Positions 1-12,200 of a DNA stretch of 40,959 bases are shown here, piece by piece. Origin of the DNA: Verrucomicrobiota bacterium (GTDB lineage Bacteria > Verrucomicrobiota > Verrucomicrobiia > Verrucomicrobiales > Akkermansiaceae); NCBI GenBank assembly GCA_017301995.1, contig JAFLEH010000043.1, forward strand, positions 1-40,959, in the 5' to 3' direction. The number at the start of each line of letters is the position of its first letter. Position 1 is the stretch's first letter. The notes beneath the pieces are model-generated. The model did no database searches, had not been told where the DNA came from, and worked only from the letters and a program-made list of their open reading frames with translations. A program made the translations under genes and the position numbers.

Positions 1-2
1 TG

Positions 3-68
3 GAGGACATCATCAAAACACTCGACCGATGCACCAACCCCAGCCACACTAACCCCGTCACCCCATGA
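3..68 (+). CDS. C-terminal tail of an unidentified protein (partial)
   Basis: The third forward frame is open from the window edge and ends at TGA (66-68), giving a 21-residue tail that begins EDIIKTLDRC. The composition looks protein-like, but the tail is too short to recognise a family. It would be the 3' end of a gene starting left of the window and converging on the first PATR gene. The other two forward frames also stop nearby, so this is the best but not a certain reading. Confidence 0.35.
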   Translation, partial: EDIIKTLDRCTNPSHTNPVTP

Positions 69-172
69 TCCGCTCGTCCACAGCCGTCACAGGACACACA
101 CCACCCACCGGACAAATGCCCTTATTTCTCGTTGCAAGTCAACGGGTTCCGGCTTTCCAGAAATCCGCCGTG

Positions 173-201
173 CCCGCCGGCTCATGATCAGAGACGGCGG
201 G
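173..201 (-). terminator. Possible weak terminator hairpin after the first PATR gene
   Basis: A 7-bp GC stem (CCCGCCG with CGGCGGG) closes a 15-nt loop about 20 nt beyond the TAA of the gene ending at 222. No T-run follows on the minus strand, so this is at best a weak or factor-assisted terminator, unlike the clear ones after the other two PATR genes. Confidence 0.3.
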
Positions 202-221
202 TGGCAGTGTGGCGGGGACCC

Positions 222-3200
222 TTATTCGGCGGAGACGCGGACGAAAGTCTTCGGCGCCGTGAGCGGCTTGGGACCGCTGAGGGTCACCGTGACCGTCTGG
301 TTGTCGCCGCTATCGACCGGAGTCTGGGTGGCGGCCGTGTCCTGGGTCCAGGAAACGAGGTCGGTGGACTTCCAGACCTTGTAGGTTAGACCGGTGAGCG
401 ACGGTTTGCGGCGGACATAGGTGAACATGCCGGTGGTCTTGCTCAGCGGCACGGTGATGGTCCGGACGGACGCGCCGTTTTTCGGGTGGAGGCCGAAGGC
501 ATACTCGGTATTGTTGGTTAGACCATCCTTGTCATCGTCGGCGGTCGGTCCGCCGAGAGGCGCGTAGAGGGCGGCCCAGGTGTCGTAGTCGCTGCCACCA
601 ACGGCCGTGGATTCCAATGTGACGGCTTTCGAGTCGTTGTAGCGGATGATGAACGAGTTGATCCCCACCGTGACCGTGGAGGCTTCCGGCTTGCCGGTGA
701 AAACACCAGTTAGGGTGCCGGTATAGGTCAACAGGGTGAGCTTGGTTCCTCCCGGAATCACCGACGGGGTTCCGGCGATGTCGGTGATGGTTAGATTCCC
801 CGCCAGACTGACGTTGCCGGTGACGGTGGCCACGTCGGCCGTGCCGGCCACGGAGTCGATTTCCGCGGCGAACGTCGAACCGGCCGCCATGGTCAGTGCG
901 CCGGTTCCCAACGATTCGATCGATACGCCGGGCGCGAGTTTGCCGCCGGATTCCACGGTGACCGCCCCGGAAACAAGCCCGGTCCCGCCGAATGTGGCGC
1001 CGGTTTTCACGGTGACCGCTCCGGTACTGGTGCCGGAGCCGGAGGTATTGTTGACGAGCAGGGTACCACCATTGACGGTGGTGGTACCGGTGTAGGTATT
1101 GCCGAGCGCCAAAACCATGGTTCCCGGCCCGTTCTTGACAAGGCTGGTTCCCTTGAAGGGCGCGTTGACCAGAAGGTCGGTCCCTGTGGTAACATCCGCC
1201 ACCACAAAGGGCCCGGCGTCGGTTAGGGAAAAATAACCGTTGGTTCCCGCCTGCCGGGTGATGGTGGACATCTGGCTGCCCCCGACGGTGACCGTGCTGT
1301 CAAACGTGCTGTATTCGTCCGCGTAGCGGCTACCGGTGCCATCGGGGCGGATCCCCAGCACGGTCCCGCCGTTGAGAGCCAGTTCCCTGAAATGGCTGTG
1401 ATAGGCATTGAGTTCCACCACGCCGCCGGCATTGACGGTGATTGGAGTTCCACCGGCCCCATCGTAGAGCGGGTTGATGGCGTTGATGCGCAGCGTGCCG
1501 CCGTTGTTGATGACGACTCCGGTGCAGCCGGCTCCAACCGTCCTGGCATAGTCGGTGGTCGCGAAGGTGACCCTGCCGCCATTGATCTGGAGTTCACCGC
1601 CGATGTTGGACGGCGTGCCGGCGAGGGTTAGATCGCCGGTGCCGCTTTTCACCATGTTTCCTCCGGCGGGCACCACGATTTGGCCGGTGAAGGTGTAATC
1701 GTTGCCGGTCGAGTTGTTCACCGTGACGGTGGCGGGATTCACCGAACCGGAAACGATCACGTTTTTCGTGATGGCTGCGTCAGAGAAGATGACAGTGTCA
1801 CCGGTGAAGAACCGCTGGTCTCCTTCGGCCCAGTTCAACGAGCTGGAATCCCAGGTGCCACTGACCGTTCCCGCCCAGGTCCGGGTTCCGGTATCCACGT
1901 TGCACACGATGGACGTGCCAGTGTCGGTGAACGCCAGGCGGCGGAGGGACGTCGGCGAATTGGTCAGATTGGAGGTCGTTCCGGTTAGAGTCGTGTAGTT
2001 GACCAGCGTCATCGGTCCCGGTTCCGCGGGCAGACTCTCCAGCACGACCGCCGTGGTGCCGTTGAGCACCAATCCGCCGGTGGTGAGCGCCTCGGCGGAG
2101 GCACCGGACATCCTGAGGGTTGCCCCGCCGGCCGTGCCAAGCGTCAGCGTGCCGGTCATCAATCCCTCTCCCGCCAACTGGGTGCCATCGCGAATCACGA
2201 TGGCGCCACCGAATGCGGGTCCGTCATAATTCAGGCGCCCCTGGACCAAGGACAGGGTTCCCGTGTAGGCGGCACTATCCCCGGTTATCGCGAAAGTTCC
2301 GTTATGATTCGTGGTGGTGCTGTTGAGTTCCACATTGCCGCTTCCCGCCAGTCCGCCAGCGATGGTGCCCGTAGCCCCCCCGTAGGTGACAATCCTGGCA
2401 CCGGCGGGATCGATGGTGATCGTGCCGGCCACGGTGTTGTTTTGGAAGCGCAGGGCACCGAGGTTTCCGGCATTCTCCAAAGGTCCGACCCCCTTCAGGA
2501 AGAAATTATTAGGACAATAGCCGCCGGAGAGGGCGAGGTAAGCCTGTCCGCCGTCGTTCACCGTCACATCCCCGAATCCGAACGCGTCATTGTTGGTGGC
2601 AATGATCCTGCCGCCATTGATCTCGGTGCCGCCGGTGTAGGTGTTGGATTGGCTGAAATTGGCGATGCCGCCCGGACCGTTCTTCACCACCTTGAGCGGC
2701 GTCACCGCGTCAGGGTCGGCAATCAGCACGCTCACCGACTGGTTGAGAGCCTCGAAATGAGTCGGAAAATCGAAGACCAGCGTACCGGACGACGATGTCA
2801 GCGTGCCCGTATTCTGCACCGTGAAATTCTCGGCGGTGGTTCCCGGCGAAGCGATGAAGGTGCCACTGGTGATATCCAGAACCGTCGCTTCCTCGATATG
2901 CACATCATGGTCGGTCGATAGGGAATGTATCCGCGTCACCAATCCGGAACGGAATCGCAACACGCCGCCGTCGGTGCCCACGATGTCCATATTCTGCCAG
3001 TTCTCCGAGTCAAAGCAGGTATCTCCGCGCGCGTTGGTGAACAACCCGGTGAAGCCGGATCCGTCACCGGTATGGACCTGCACTCCGCCATCGGTGCGGC
3101 GGACATTCGCATAAGCCACACCGGAGGCATTGGACAATCCGCCGGTTAGTGTGGTGGAGGTGGTCCCGTAGGAACGCAACACCCCGCCCGCCGCACCGAT

Positions 3201-6095
3201 CTGGACCGGATGGTCGAACGTGACATAGAGATTCTGGTCCACAAGGCCGCCGCCATCCAGAATCACCGGATTGGCGATGTCCCCGAAGTTCCCGTTCATC
3301 GTAACAACTCCCGATTTGATCGTGACGGTCCCCGTGAAGTCGCTCGAAGTCCCGGTGAGCGCGGCGGCTCCTGGAGCTCCGCCACCCGTGTCGCTGGTGT
3401 CGCCGTTTCCGATCAGGATCAGATCGCCCGCACCCGTGATCGCACCAGCCACGGTTCCGGTGGACGAGTTTCCGACCGATGTGGTGTCGATGGTACCGCC
3501 GCCCGCGCCGAGGGTGATGCCGCGGTTTGCCGCGAGGGTGAAATTGCCCGGAGACGTCAGATCGAATTTAAGTGTGCCGCCATCGAGCGTCAGGCGGTCC
3601 GCCACCGGAGCGGCAGTGGCAGATCCGAGGCAGGCGTCCTCACGGATGGCAAGCGTTCCGCCGGATAGTACCGTGTTCCCCGAGAATGTGTTGGGGCCGA
3701 CGAGCGTGACCAGCCCGGTGCCGGATTTCACCAGCGAACCGGTTCCGCCGATCTGGTTGCCGGCGGTGGATGTCAGCGTGTAGTCGTTTCCGGTGCTGTT
3801 GGAGAACGTCGCGGTGGACGGACTGACCATCCCGGCAATGGTTAGAGCACCCGCGCCGGTGTCACCGAAAACCGCAGCATCCCCGGTGAAGAATTTCTGG
3901 TCACCTTCCGCCCAGTTCAGGTCGGTGGCGTTCCACACGGTGGTGGCGGCGCCGGTCCAGGTGCGGGTACCGGTGGTTGCGTCGAAGACGATCCGCTTGT
4001 TGAGCGTGTCGTTGGTAAACGTGCCGCGGGTCTGCGAGCTGGACAGGTTGGCCAGGCCGGTGAAGGTTCCGGTGTAGTTGAGCACCGTGTAGGTGGTGGT
4101 TCCCAGCGGCTGCTGAGTGAGAAGCTCCACCTTGGTGGGACCGTTGATGGAGACATCCTTGGCGGTGATCGCCGCGGTGGGGGCCGACGGATCCAGATAG
4201 AACGATCCGGCCCCGCCGCCGCCTGTCGTGGTTAGATTGCCGGTGGTGGTCCCGTTTCCGACGATGGATGCGCCGGCGCCACTCATCGTGATGGCGGACG
4301 TGAGAGTCCCGGTCAGATTGAGGCGCCCCGCGCTGGAAACGGTGGTACTTCCGGTGTAGGTGCAGGCTCCCGCGAGGGTGACGGTTCCTCCGCGGATCTC
4401 GACTTTTCCCCCGGTGCCCGTGATCGGGCCGGTCACGGTGAACGGCCCTTTGGTCGTTCCGAGCGCATTGAAACTGGCCATCGAGGATGTACCGCCCGAA
4501 ACATCGATTCCCGCGATGGTGACCATGCCCGTGCCGGAGTTTTGGAACGGCCTGGAAGAATTGTCGTTCACCGTGACGGAACCGGTGAGGGAAATGTTGT
4601 TGGTTCCGCCGAAGCAAAGCCCCCCTCCCGAGCCACTGCCGACGAGAATACTGTTCGCGAGTTCGAGGTCGGGGAGATCCGCCCAAATTTGCGCTCCACG
4701 CGCGATGACCGAACCGGTTCCCAAGGATCCGGAGTCGCCGAGGACCACAATGCCGGCATTGGAAGTGCCGCTCCCGAGGATGGTCCCTCCGGTGTAGGTG
4801 TTGGCCCCGACCAATTCGATTTTCTGGCTTCCTACGGAGCGGAACTGGACGCTACCGCCACCATCTATCAGCCCATTGATGGCGATGTCTTTCAAATCCA
4901 CCTGCCCCTGGATCACATTAGCTCCGGTCAGATTGATATTGCCGGTGAATGTCACGAGTCCCTCGCGTGTGCGCAGGGTGGCGTTGCTGAGGCTGATGTT
5001 GTTCGCGATTTCAGACGAGCTGTTGCTGGGGGTGACCGCGAAGTTGGTGGAGAACTCCAGTGCGGCCAAGTTGGAGGCCGCTCCCGTCACGGCGATTTCC
5101 CCGGTTCCGAGCGGGGATTTGTTGCCGCCCGCGGTGCCCGTGTAAGCATAGACGGCGATACCTCCGCTGGCTCCGGACTGCTGGATGGATGTTGTTCCGG
5201 TGTAGGAGTTGTCATTCCGTTCCAATCTGACAATGAGGCTGGTGCCCGACGCCTTGTCGATGATGAGGTTGCCGTCCCCGACAATCTGCCCTTGCAATGT
5301 CACATCCGGGGTTCCCGTTCCGAGATGTTGTCCCGAAATCCTCGAAGTGGTTGCGGCCCCAAGCGTGATCGGGCTCGGCCATGTGACCGCGCTGATGCTT
5401 CCGCTGATGGCTCCCACCGCCAGCGTTCCGCCGTTGAGCGTGATGGCGTCCGCCGAGGTGTTGCTCCCCCATGCGGCCGTCCCGGTGCCAATCCCGCGGA
5501 GCATCGTGTTGGATCCGACAATCCACTTCCCGGTGTAGTCGGCGAAGCCGTTGGCCGTTCCCTGGTTCGCATCCACGGTGCCTCCCCCGGTCACGGTGAC
5601 GACGGTGGCGTTTCCACCCGTTCCATCCACATTGGCGGTCGAGACATTCGAGCCGAACCGGAGATTGCGGCCGGCGGGGATATCCCACGTCTGGCTGCCG
5701 GAGACGTTGAAGGTCGCGGCATTGACCACCACATCGTGGCTGGCCCCGGTCAGATTGATGCCCGCCGCACCGACGCTTAGAGCGCTCAGGGCCACCGGAG
5801 CGCCGGTTCCGCCGATGCTGATGGTTCCCGCGGCGGTTCCGGCAAGCGACCCGGCGGTGATTCCCTGCCAAGTGAGAGCCGACCCCGGCAACAGGGCCGA
5901 CATAGCGCCGGCGGTGTTGTAGGTTCCGGACCAATTCGCAACATCCCCCGCTCCGGGAGCGGTACCTCCCCATGAAGCGCCGAGGTCGAGCGCGCTGGTG
6001 TTGTCGGACTTGGTGTAGGTGGCGGCATGACCGACACCTGAGGTGCTGATGCAGATGATCGCGGATGCCAGGGCGCGGAGATGTTTGGGTTTCAT
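222..6095 (-). CDS. Giant secreted PATR (autotransporter-associated beta-strand repeat) protein 1
   Basis: A 1957-residue protein. The start is the ATG at 6095, because it gives MKPKHLRALASAIICIS..., a signal peptide ending near GVGHA-A; the upstream ATG at 6248 would add 51 uncharged and unrelated residues before it and would cross the preceding gene's terminator. Nearly the whole chain is Gly/Thr/Ser/Asn-rich PATR repeats of the form NTYTGGT-x-I-x-GG, predicted to fold as a long beta-helix. A TW...W...NWAEGD..FF.GD module occurs near residues 710 and 1400. The C-terminus has a DDDKDGLTNNTEYAFG motif and then a beta-rich segment ending FVRVSAE. There is no 12-strand autotransporter barrel. 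Family knowledge suggests a surface or secreted structural or adhesive role; the ligand is unknown. No good Shine-Dalgarno is visible. Confidence 0.9.
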   Translation of the reverse strand: MKPKHLRALASAIICISTSGVGHAATYTKSDNTSALDLGASWGGTAPGAGDVANWSGTYNTAGAMSALLPGSALTWQGITAGSLAGTAAGTISIGGTGAPVALSALSVGAAGINLTGASHDVVVNAATFNVSGSQTWDIPAGRNLRFGSNVSTANVDGTGGNATVVTVTGGGTVDANQGTANGFADYTGKWIVGSNTMLRGIGTGTAAWGSNTSADAITLNGGTLAVGAISGSISAVTWPSPITLGAATTSRISGQHLGTGTPDVTLQGQIVGDGNLIIDKASGTSLIVRLERNDNSYTGTTSIQQSGASGGIAVYAYTGTAGGNKSPLGTGEIAVTGAASNLAALEFSTNFAVTPSNSSSEIANNISLSNATLRTREGLVTFTGNINLTGANVIQGQVDLKDIAINGLIDGGGSVQFRSVGSQKIELVGANTYTGGTILGSGTSNAGIVVLGDSGSLGTGSVIARGAQIWADLPDLELANSILVGSGSGGGLCFGGTNNISLTGSVTVNDNSSRPFQNSGTGMVTIAGIDVSGGTSSMASFNALGTTKGPFTVTGPITGTGGKVEIRGGTVTLAGACTYTGSTTVSSAGRLNLTGTLTSAITMSGAGASIVGNGTTTGNLTTTGGGGAGSFYLDPSAPTAAITAKDVSINGPTKVELLTQQPLGTTTYTVLNYTGTFTGLANLSSSQTRGTFTNDTLNKRIVFDATTGTRTWTGAATTVWNATDLNWAEGDQKFFTGDAAVFGDTGAGALTIAGMVSPSTATFSNSTGNDYTLTSTAGNQIGGTGSLVKSGTGLVTLVGPNTFSGNTVLSGGTLAIREDACLGSATAAPVADRLTLDGGTLKFDLTSPGNFTLAANRGITLGAGGGTIDTTSVGNSSTGTVAGAITGAGDLILIGNGDTSDTGGGAPGAAALTGTSSDFTGTVTIKSGVVTMNGNFGDIANPVILDGGGLVDQNLYVTFDHPVQIGAAGGVLRSYGTTSTTLTGGLSNASGVAYANVRRTDGGVQVHTGDGSGFTGLFTNARGDTCFDSENWQNMDIVGTDGGVLRFRSGLVTRIHSLSTDHDVHIEEATVLDITSGTFIASPGTTAENFTVQNTGTLTSSSGTLVFDFPTHFEALNQSVSVLIADPDAVTPLKVVKNGPGGIANFSQSNTYTGGTEINGGRIIATNNDAFGFGDVTVNDGGQAYLALSGGYCPNNFFLKGVGPLENAGNLGALRFQNNTVAGTITIDPAGARIVTYGGATGTIAGGLAGSGNVELNSTTTNHNGTFAITGDSAAYTGTLSLVQGRLNYDGPAFGGAIVIRDGTQLAGEGLMTGTLTLGTAGGATLRMSGASAEALTTGGLVLNGTTAVVLESLPAEPGPMTLVNYTTLTGTTSNLTNSPTSLRRLAFTDTGTSIVCNVDTGTRTWAGTVSGTWDSSSLNWAEGDQRFFTGDTVIFSDAAITKNVIVSGSVNPATVTVNNSTGNDYTFTGQIVVPAGGNMVKSGTGDLTLAGTPSNIGGELQINGGRVTFATTDYARTVGAGCTGVVINNGGTLRINAINPLYDGAGGTPITVNAGGVVELNAYHSHFRELALNGGTVLGIRPDGTGSRYADEYSTFDSTVTVGGSQMSTITRQAGTNGYFSLTDAGPFVVADVTTGTDLLVNAPFKGTSLVKNGPGTMVLALGNTYTGTTTVNGGTLLVNNTSGSGTSTGAVTVKTGATFGGTGLVSGAVTVESGGKLAPGVSIESLGTGALTMAAGSTFAAEIDSVAGTADVATVTGNVSLAGNLTITDIAGTPSVIPGGTKLTLLTYTGTLTGVFTGKPEASTVTVGINSFIIRYNDSKAVTLESTAVGGSDYDTWAALYAPLGGPTADDDKDGLTNNTEYAFGLHPKNGASVRTITVPLSKTTGMFTYVRRKPSLTGLTYKVWKSTDLVSWTQDTAATQTPVDSGDNQTVTVTLSGPKPLTAPKTFVRVSAE

Positions 6096-6173
6096 GAGTC
6101 GATGGGATTTCGGGTTGTTTTGTCGGGTATCTGGATTTGAAAGCGGGAGAACCAACGGGACCGGGCATAAACC

Positions 6174-6218
6174 AAAAGCCCGTTCCTCAATCCCGTTCTG
6201 GGAACAGGGGGAACGGGC
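6174..6218 (-). terminator. Intrinsic terminator of PATR protein 2 gene
   Basis: On the minus strand, a 9-bp stem GCCCGTTCC/GGAACGGGC (6178-6186 with 6210-6218) encloses a second nested GTTC/GAAC stem. It is followed directly by TTTTGGTTT. It lies about 75 nt beyond the stop of the gene ending at 6293 and upstream of the ATG at 6095, so it separates the two PATR genes transcriptionally. Confidence 0.8.
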
Positions 6219-6292
6219 CGGTGGTTGGATGCCGGAAGCCAGCCCCATCCGGTCCGTCCGACCGGATGGGAACTGGTCCGCTGGGTTTTCTA

Positions 6293-9200
6293 TCAGTTGA
6301 TCGTGACCTTGAGGCGGCCGAACTTGAGCGCGTCGGTACCCTTGCTGACGGTCAGAGTGATCGTGTCGGTACCGTTGCCGTTGTCAGTGACAGTGACGCC
6401 CGCGGTCGATCCCGCGGTGTCGTTGCCGACGTTGTAAACGTTCGGCCAAGCGGCCAAGGTGGTGCCGACCTCAATCTGGACCGTGGTGTCCGGGGTCTTC
6501 GAATCCTGGTCGCGGACGAAGGTGAACACCAGATCGCTACCGGACGCGCTGACCGTCGGCAGTTTGCCGAGATCGCTCGCCGCAGCGGATCCACCGAGCA
6601 CATATTCGACCGCGTTGATTACTCCGTCGCCGTCGTAGTCGTCGCCCGGGCCGCCGGTCGGGGCGTTGGTTCCCGCCCAAGCGTTGTAGCCGGTCGGGGC
6701 ACCCACCACGAGCACGCCGGTTCCGGAGAAGCGGGTGTCATCGATGTTGGTCGCGCCGGATCCGGTGGCACCGTAGGTACCATCGGCCTGCTGCAAGGCG
6801 CCGTAGAACAACGAGGTAACCCGCTCGGTGCCGGTGAGGTTGAGCATCCCGCCGTCGAGCACGACCTTGTTGGTGTCCTTGATCGAGGTGCCGTTCACGG
6901 CAACGGTTCCCGCGTTGACCACGGTATCGCCGGTATAGGTGTTCACCGCGTTGAGGCTGAGGGTGCCCGCGCCATTCTTCACGAGCGATTCGCTCGCGCC
7001 GCCAGTGACCGGGCCATTGAGGGCCAGCGAGCCACCGGCAGTGTCAACCGTATTGGCAACACCACCGCCAAGCGCCAGCGTGCCGGCCATGGTGTTGGTG
7101 CCTGCGGCCTTGTAAACCCGGCAGTTGGTGCCGAGCGCGCCGATTTCGAATTTCACGTAGTCGCCCACGTTGGTGCTGCCGCCGCCCTGTTTGATACCGA
7201 TACCGATGCCTGCGGTGAGCCACGCATCAACGGGACCGTTGCCGCCACCGCCGTTCTGGACGCGCAGGGTGATCGGATACCAACCGTCGGCCGGCGCGTT
7301 GAAGGTGCCGGTAGTGGGCACATTCCACTGGTTGTCGTTGATGAGCACGTTTCCGTCCACTTTCACATAGACCGCGTCGTCCACGTTTTCACCGAACGAC
7401 CAATCGCCGGCGGTGAGGTAGATTTCACCGTCATAGGCGATCGTGGTGTTGCCGCCGATACCGCCGTGTAGGCCCGAGGCACTGGTGGCCAGCGCGCCGG
7501 CCGTGAGCGGCGTGGTATCCATCGCCGCACCCGCGAAGGTTCCGTAGTAGAGGAAACCGGGGGTGTTCAAGCCGAGCGCCAAGGTGCCGCCTTCCAGAGC
7601 CAGCGTGCCGCCGGTGCCCGCACCGGCCGTGTCATGGGCGAGCCGAACCTCTTTGCCGTTGGCATCGATGGTGCCGCCGAAGTTCGATCCGTCGCCGGAC
7701 AGAACGAGCTGCTGCGGGCTGGCATGCTCCAGAACGCCACCGGTGCCGGTGAGCGGATTGGGAACCAAACTGTGCTGCGGACGGCTCACCCGAACAGTGC
7801 CGGCCGTGATTTCGATCGGACCGCTGAAGGTGTTGTCACCCGAAAGCTGCAGCGTTCCGGCGCCGGACTTGGAGATGCCGAGGCCGGCGGCCGCCTGGGT
7901 GATCGGGCCGGTGACATTGACGTCCACGGCGGCCGAGCCATCGGCCACGTTGATCGGCAGTCTTCCATTGGTGTTGTTCTCACGCAGACGGATCGTGCCG
8001 CTGATCGTGGCCGAGGTTGCGGTTCCGGTGTAGTTCACCGAGGACCCACCGCCCAGCGAATAGTAGCCCGCGCCGCTGGTCGCGAGCGTGCCGCCATCGC
8101 CGAGATTGACCGTGATCCCCCATCCCTGGTCGCCATTGACCGAGGTGGTGGCCGTGCCGCCGTTGAGGTTCAGGGTATGGATGCGCTGGCCGCCCCAACC
8201 GAAGGCGTTTCCGGAAGTGGCGCTCAGCGTGCCACCTGCATTGACCGTAACAACACCGGAGATCACACCTACTTCGCCGCCGTTGGTGCTGAGCAGCACG
8301 GTACCCCCGTTGATGGTGGTACCGCCGGTGTAGCCGTGGTTGCCTTGGAATTCAAGCGTGCCGGAGCCGCTCTTTTCGATCGCTCCACCGCCACCGATGA
8401 GCCGGCTTGCGCCGAAGATTTGGTTGGTGGTGGTGTTGAAGGCCAAGGTGGCCCCCGTGTCCACGGTGACGTTTCCGCTACCGCCGAGGGTGCCGGTTGC
8501 GCCGCCGTTGCCCACGTCCACGCGACCGCCAGTGATGCTCACGGCACCGGTGTAGGTGTTGTCGTTCAGCAACATGAGGCCGCCAGCACCGGTCTTGCTG
8601 AGGCCGGTTCCACCGCCGATTCCGCTACCGCTGAATACGTAGGTTCCGGAGGTATTCTCAACCGAAAGAGCGGCCGGAGTAATGGTTCCCACGAGGTTCA
8701 CGGCAGGAGTTCCGATGCCCGTTTGGTCAAACTTCACGACGTCGAAATCGTAGTATTTGGACGACGTAACTCCGTCGCTGCCAAGCACCCAGTTGGAGGT
8801 GGCGTTGACATCCCAATTGCCATCGACGTTGCCCTTCCACACCACCGAATCGGCGGCATTGATCTGAACCTTGACGATCGTGTTGGTTTCATCGTTGACC
8901 AACGTGCCCGATAGATGAGGGTTGGACGATGCGAAGGTCAGTCCGGCGAAGCCACTGGCACCGCCGATCGTTCCGGTGTAGTCGATCACATCGAAGGTCT
9001 GCGGGAACGATCCGCTGATCGCGTTGAGCGGGATGGCCTGAACCGCCGTGGCAGACTCCACATTGAAGGTGCCGGTCACCGTCAGCTTGTCTGTGGAAGT
9101 TCCGATCCGGAAATCGGCGGATCCGCCGTCGAGCGTCAGGTTGGCCGCGGTCGGGGTCCCTGCCGCAGCAGGAGTGCCAGGACGGAGGGTGCCACCGGCG

Positions 9201-12200
9201 GCCGTGCGCAGGGTTGCGGTTGCGGCGGCATTGCCGTTGACGTGGAGGACGCCGCCGTTGACCAGCGCGGTACCGGTAAACGTTCCGGTGCCGCCGAGGG
9301 CGAGAAGCCCGGCTCCGGTCTTGGTGAGGCCGCCCGTCCCCGACAGATTGCCGGTCAGACTGATCGTGCGCGGCGTGGTTCCGTTCACGGAGTCAAGTGT
9401 GTCGATTGTCACGTTGCCGCCGGTGCCGGTCAGGTTGATCGCCTGGGAACTCGACCAGTCAGCGCTGGCACCCACGGTACCACCGCCCAGTTTCAGGAAC
9501 TTACTGGCATTGGCGGTGACACCACCCGAACCGATGTTGAGGCGGCCGCCGGTCACCTCGTAGGTTGCCGGGTTGGTGCGGCCGTTACCCAGGTTAAGGC
9601 CCAGAATATTGTTCGTGCCACCGGACTGGTTGAAGTTCACTCCACCCGCCGCATCCCAGCCGAGGCTGAGCAGCGCGCCACCCGCGTTGATCGTGCCGGC
9701 GGACAGGTTGTAGGTGGTCGAACCGCTCCAGTGCCCGAGGAAGAACGAGGCGCTCGTCGAATTGGTATTGTTCGTTCCGGTGATGTTGAACGTGCCACCC
9801 GTCTGGTTGATCACCGACGCGGTGCTGCCACCGTCCGAAGTGACGAGGCGCTGAGCGGTGACGGTCGCCCCGGCCGCAATGTTCATGTTGGAGGAGTTCC
9901 CCTGGCCGTTGAGACCGAGGGCGATCTGCCGGACATTCACGTTGGCACCCGTGGCGAACGAAACCGTCGAGTTGTTTCTGGCGCGGACTTCCGCGTTCAC
10001 ATTCAGCGCGTCAGTTAGGGAAACCGCGCCGCCAAAGACGACGGTGCCGTTCTGGGTGGCCACATTGTTGGCTCCTCCCACAACATCGGACCCGATCGAG
10101 AGCGTATAACCGTTTCCGGCATCGAAATAAACGTCGCCCGTCCCGGTCAGGGTGATTCCCTGGGTCGCGGAACCGAACGATGTGGTCGCTTGCCCGGTGA
10201 TCGTGCCGCCCTGAAGGGTGGTTCCGTTTGCCATGGAGATCACATTGGTACCGGTGGCGGTACCTGTGGCGGATGCGTTTTCGATCCGAAGCGCCCCCGC
10301 GTTGACGGTGACCTTGCCACTGTAACCGGTTGTGTCGCTTTGCAGCACGAGCAGGCTTCCGCCTGTCTTGGCGATATTGCCGGTGCCGGTCAGTGTGCCG
10401 TCGATAGCCATGTTGCCACCGGCATTGACCGTGATGTCGCCGGCTGCCGTGATGGTGCCGGTCCAGATGCCGGTGCCGCCACCGAGATTCATCAGGCTGG
10501 TTCCCGCATTGAGCGTGACCGGCGTGGCGATCGTCCGATCTCCGTAGGTGCCGATTCTGGAGGTTCCGTTTGCTGTGACCGTGCCGGTCGCTCCACCCAG
10601 CGCGCTGTTGTCGTTCTCCGCCCAAAGGTCGCCGGCCTCGGCAATGATGTTGATTGGCGTGGCGGAGGCGTTGGCGCGAAGGGCAATTCCTGCGGTTCCG
10701 ATCTTGGTGAGCGTGTAACCGTTGCCAGTGATGGTACCGGATCCCGCGACGTTGGCGAAGCCGATGTCGAATCGTCCGGCGCCAACCGCGTTGACGGTGG
10801 CATTGCCCGTTAGAACAAGGCTCTTGACACCGGCGTTGGATGCGACGCTGGCACCGGTGTTCCGGATCGCGCCGGAACCGTCCACACCCGTGCCCTGGAT
10901 GGTATAGGTGTAGCCTCCGGTGGCGACCGCACCCGGCGATTGGCCGTTGATGTCAACCGTAGCACCGTTAGCCACGGTGACCCCGCTGGACGTGCCGAAC
11001 GCGCCTGCGGAACCCATTGCCAGAACACCGGAACCGACACTGATGGCGCCGCTGAACGAGTTCGCACCGCCAAGGGTCACGTTGCCGCCGCCGGTCATCG
11101 AGATACCGGTCGAACCGGAAATGCCACCCGTGCCGGTGAGGATGTAATTGTTACCCACGGTGTTTTGGAAGGTGATCGAGAGCGGTTGGAGTCCGTTTGC
11201 CAAGCTGACCGTTCCAACGGCCGTGTCGGTGAACACCACGTCGTCGCCTGAGAAGAACACATTGTCCCCTTCCGCCCAGTTGGAGTCGGAGGTATTCCAC
11301 GCGCCAGTGAGCTGGGCGTTGTTCCAGGTGCGGGCTTGGGAATCGAGTTCCAGCGTGAAACGGCTGTTGGCGATGTCATGCTGCACCTCGGGATTGCCGC
11401 GGAAGATGCCATCGGGAACGTCGAAATTGTTCTCATCACCGGAGTTGAGCGTTGTGTAGCTCAATACCGTGAACTCACCGGTGGTAAGCGGCAGGGTTTC
11501 GAGCGATACCGTATTGGTTCCGGTCAGGTTCACCGTGCCAGCCGCCAGTGCGCCGGCCGTCGAGGCCTTGATTTTCAAGGTCGCCCCGGCGGTAGCGCCG
11601 AGGTTAAGGGTTCCAGCGATGGAGCCTTCCCCGGCGAGAACAGCGCCATCGGCGACGGTCACGTTGCCGGTCACCGTGCCGTTGAGCGTTGCCGTCCCGC
11701 CCACGCCGGTCGCCACGCCTCCGTTCAGGGAAGTCGAACTGCCAGCGTTCAGCGCCACATTGCCGCCGATGGTTCCTTGCACCGTCACCACGCCGCCAAT
11801 CACGTTCGCAACCGCGCCCGCGCCATCCGCCGTCGCAGTGCCGCCATTCACCGTAAGATCCCCGGCTATGCCACCGAGAACCGACACCGGGTTACCGGTG
11901 ATATTGGTGGTTACACCTGCGCCCGCGGTCCCGGTCCTCCCGTTGACAACCAGGCTTCCTCCCAATCCGGACGCTCCGATGTTGAGGGTTCCCGCGTTGA
12001 GGGTCATCGTGCCGGTGTAACCTACCGTGTTACCCGTGAAATTGAGCGTGCCTGGGCTCGCCGCCAAGTTAAGGCTGAGGTTGGCACTTCCGGTGAGAGC
12101 CCCGGTGTGGGTGCCTGAGGCTCCATAGGCGACAATACTGGCCGCGCCCGCCACGTTGATGCCACCGGAGATGGTGTTGTTCACAAAGCGGATGGCACCG

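Noticed and set aside
65..187. 40-residue frame whose ATG overlaps the stop of the partial gene at 68 (ATGA)
   Set aside because: Low-complexity Thr/Pro text ending in the hairpin after the first PATR gene; the overlap alone is too little support.
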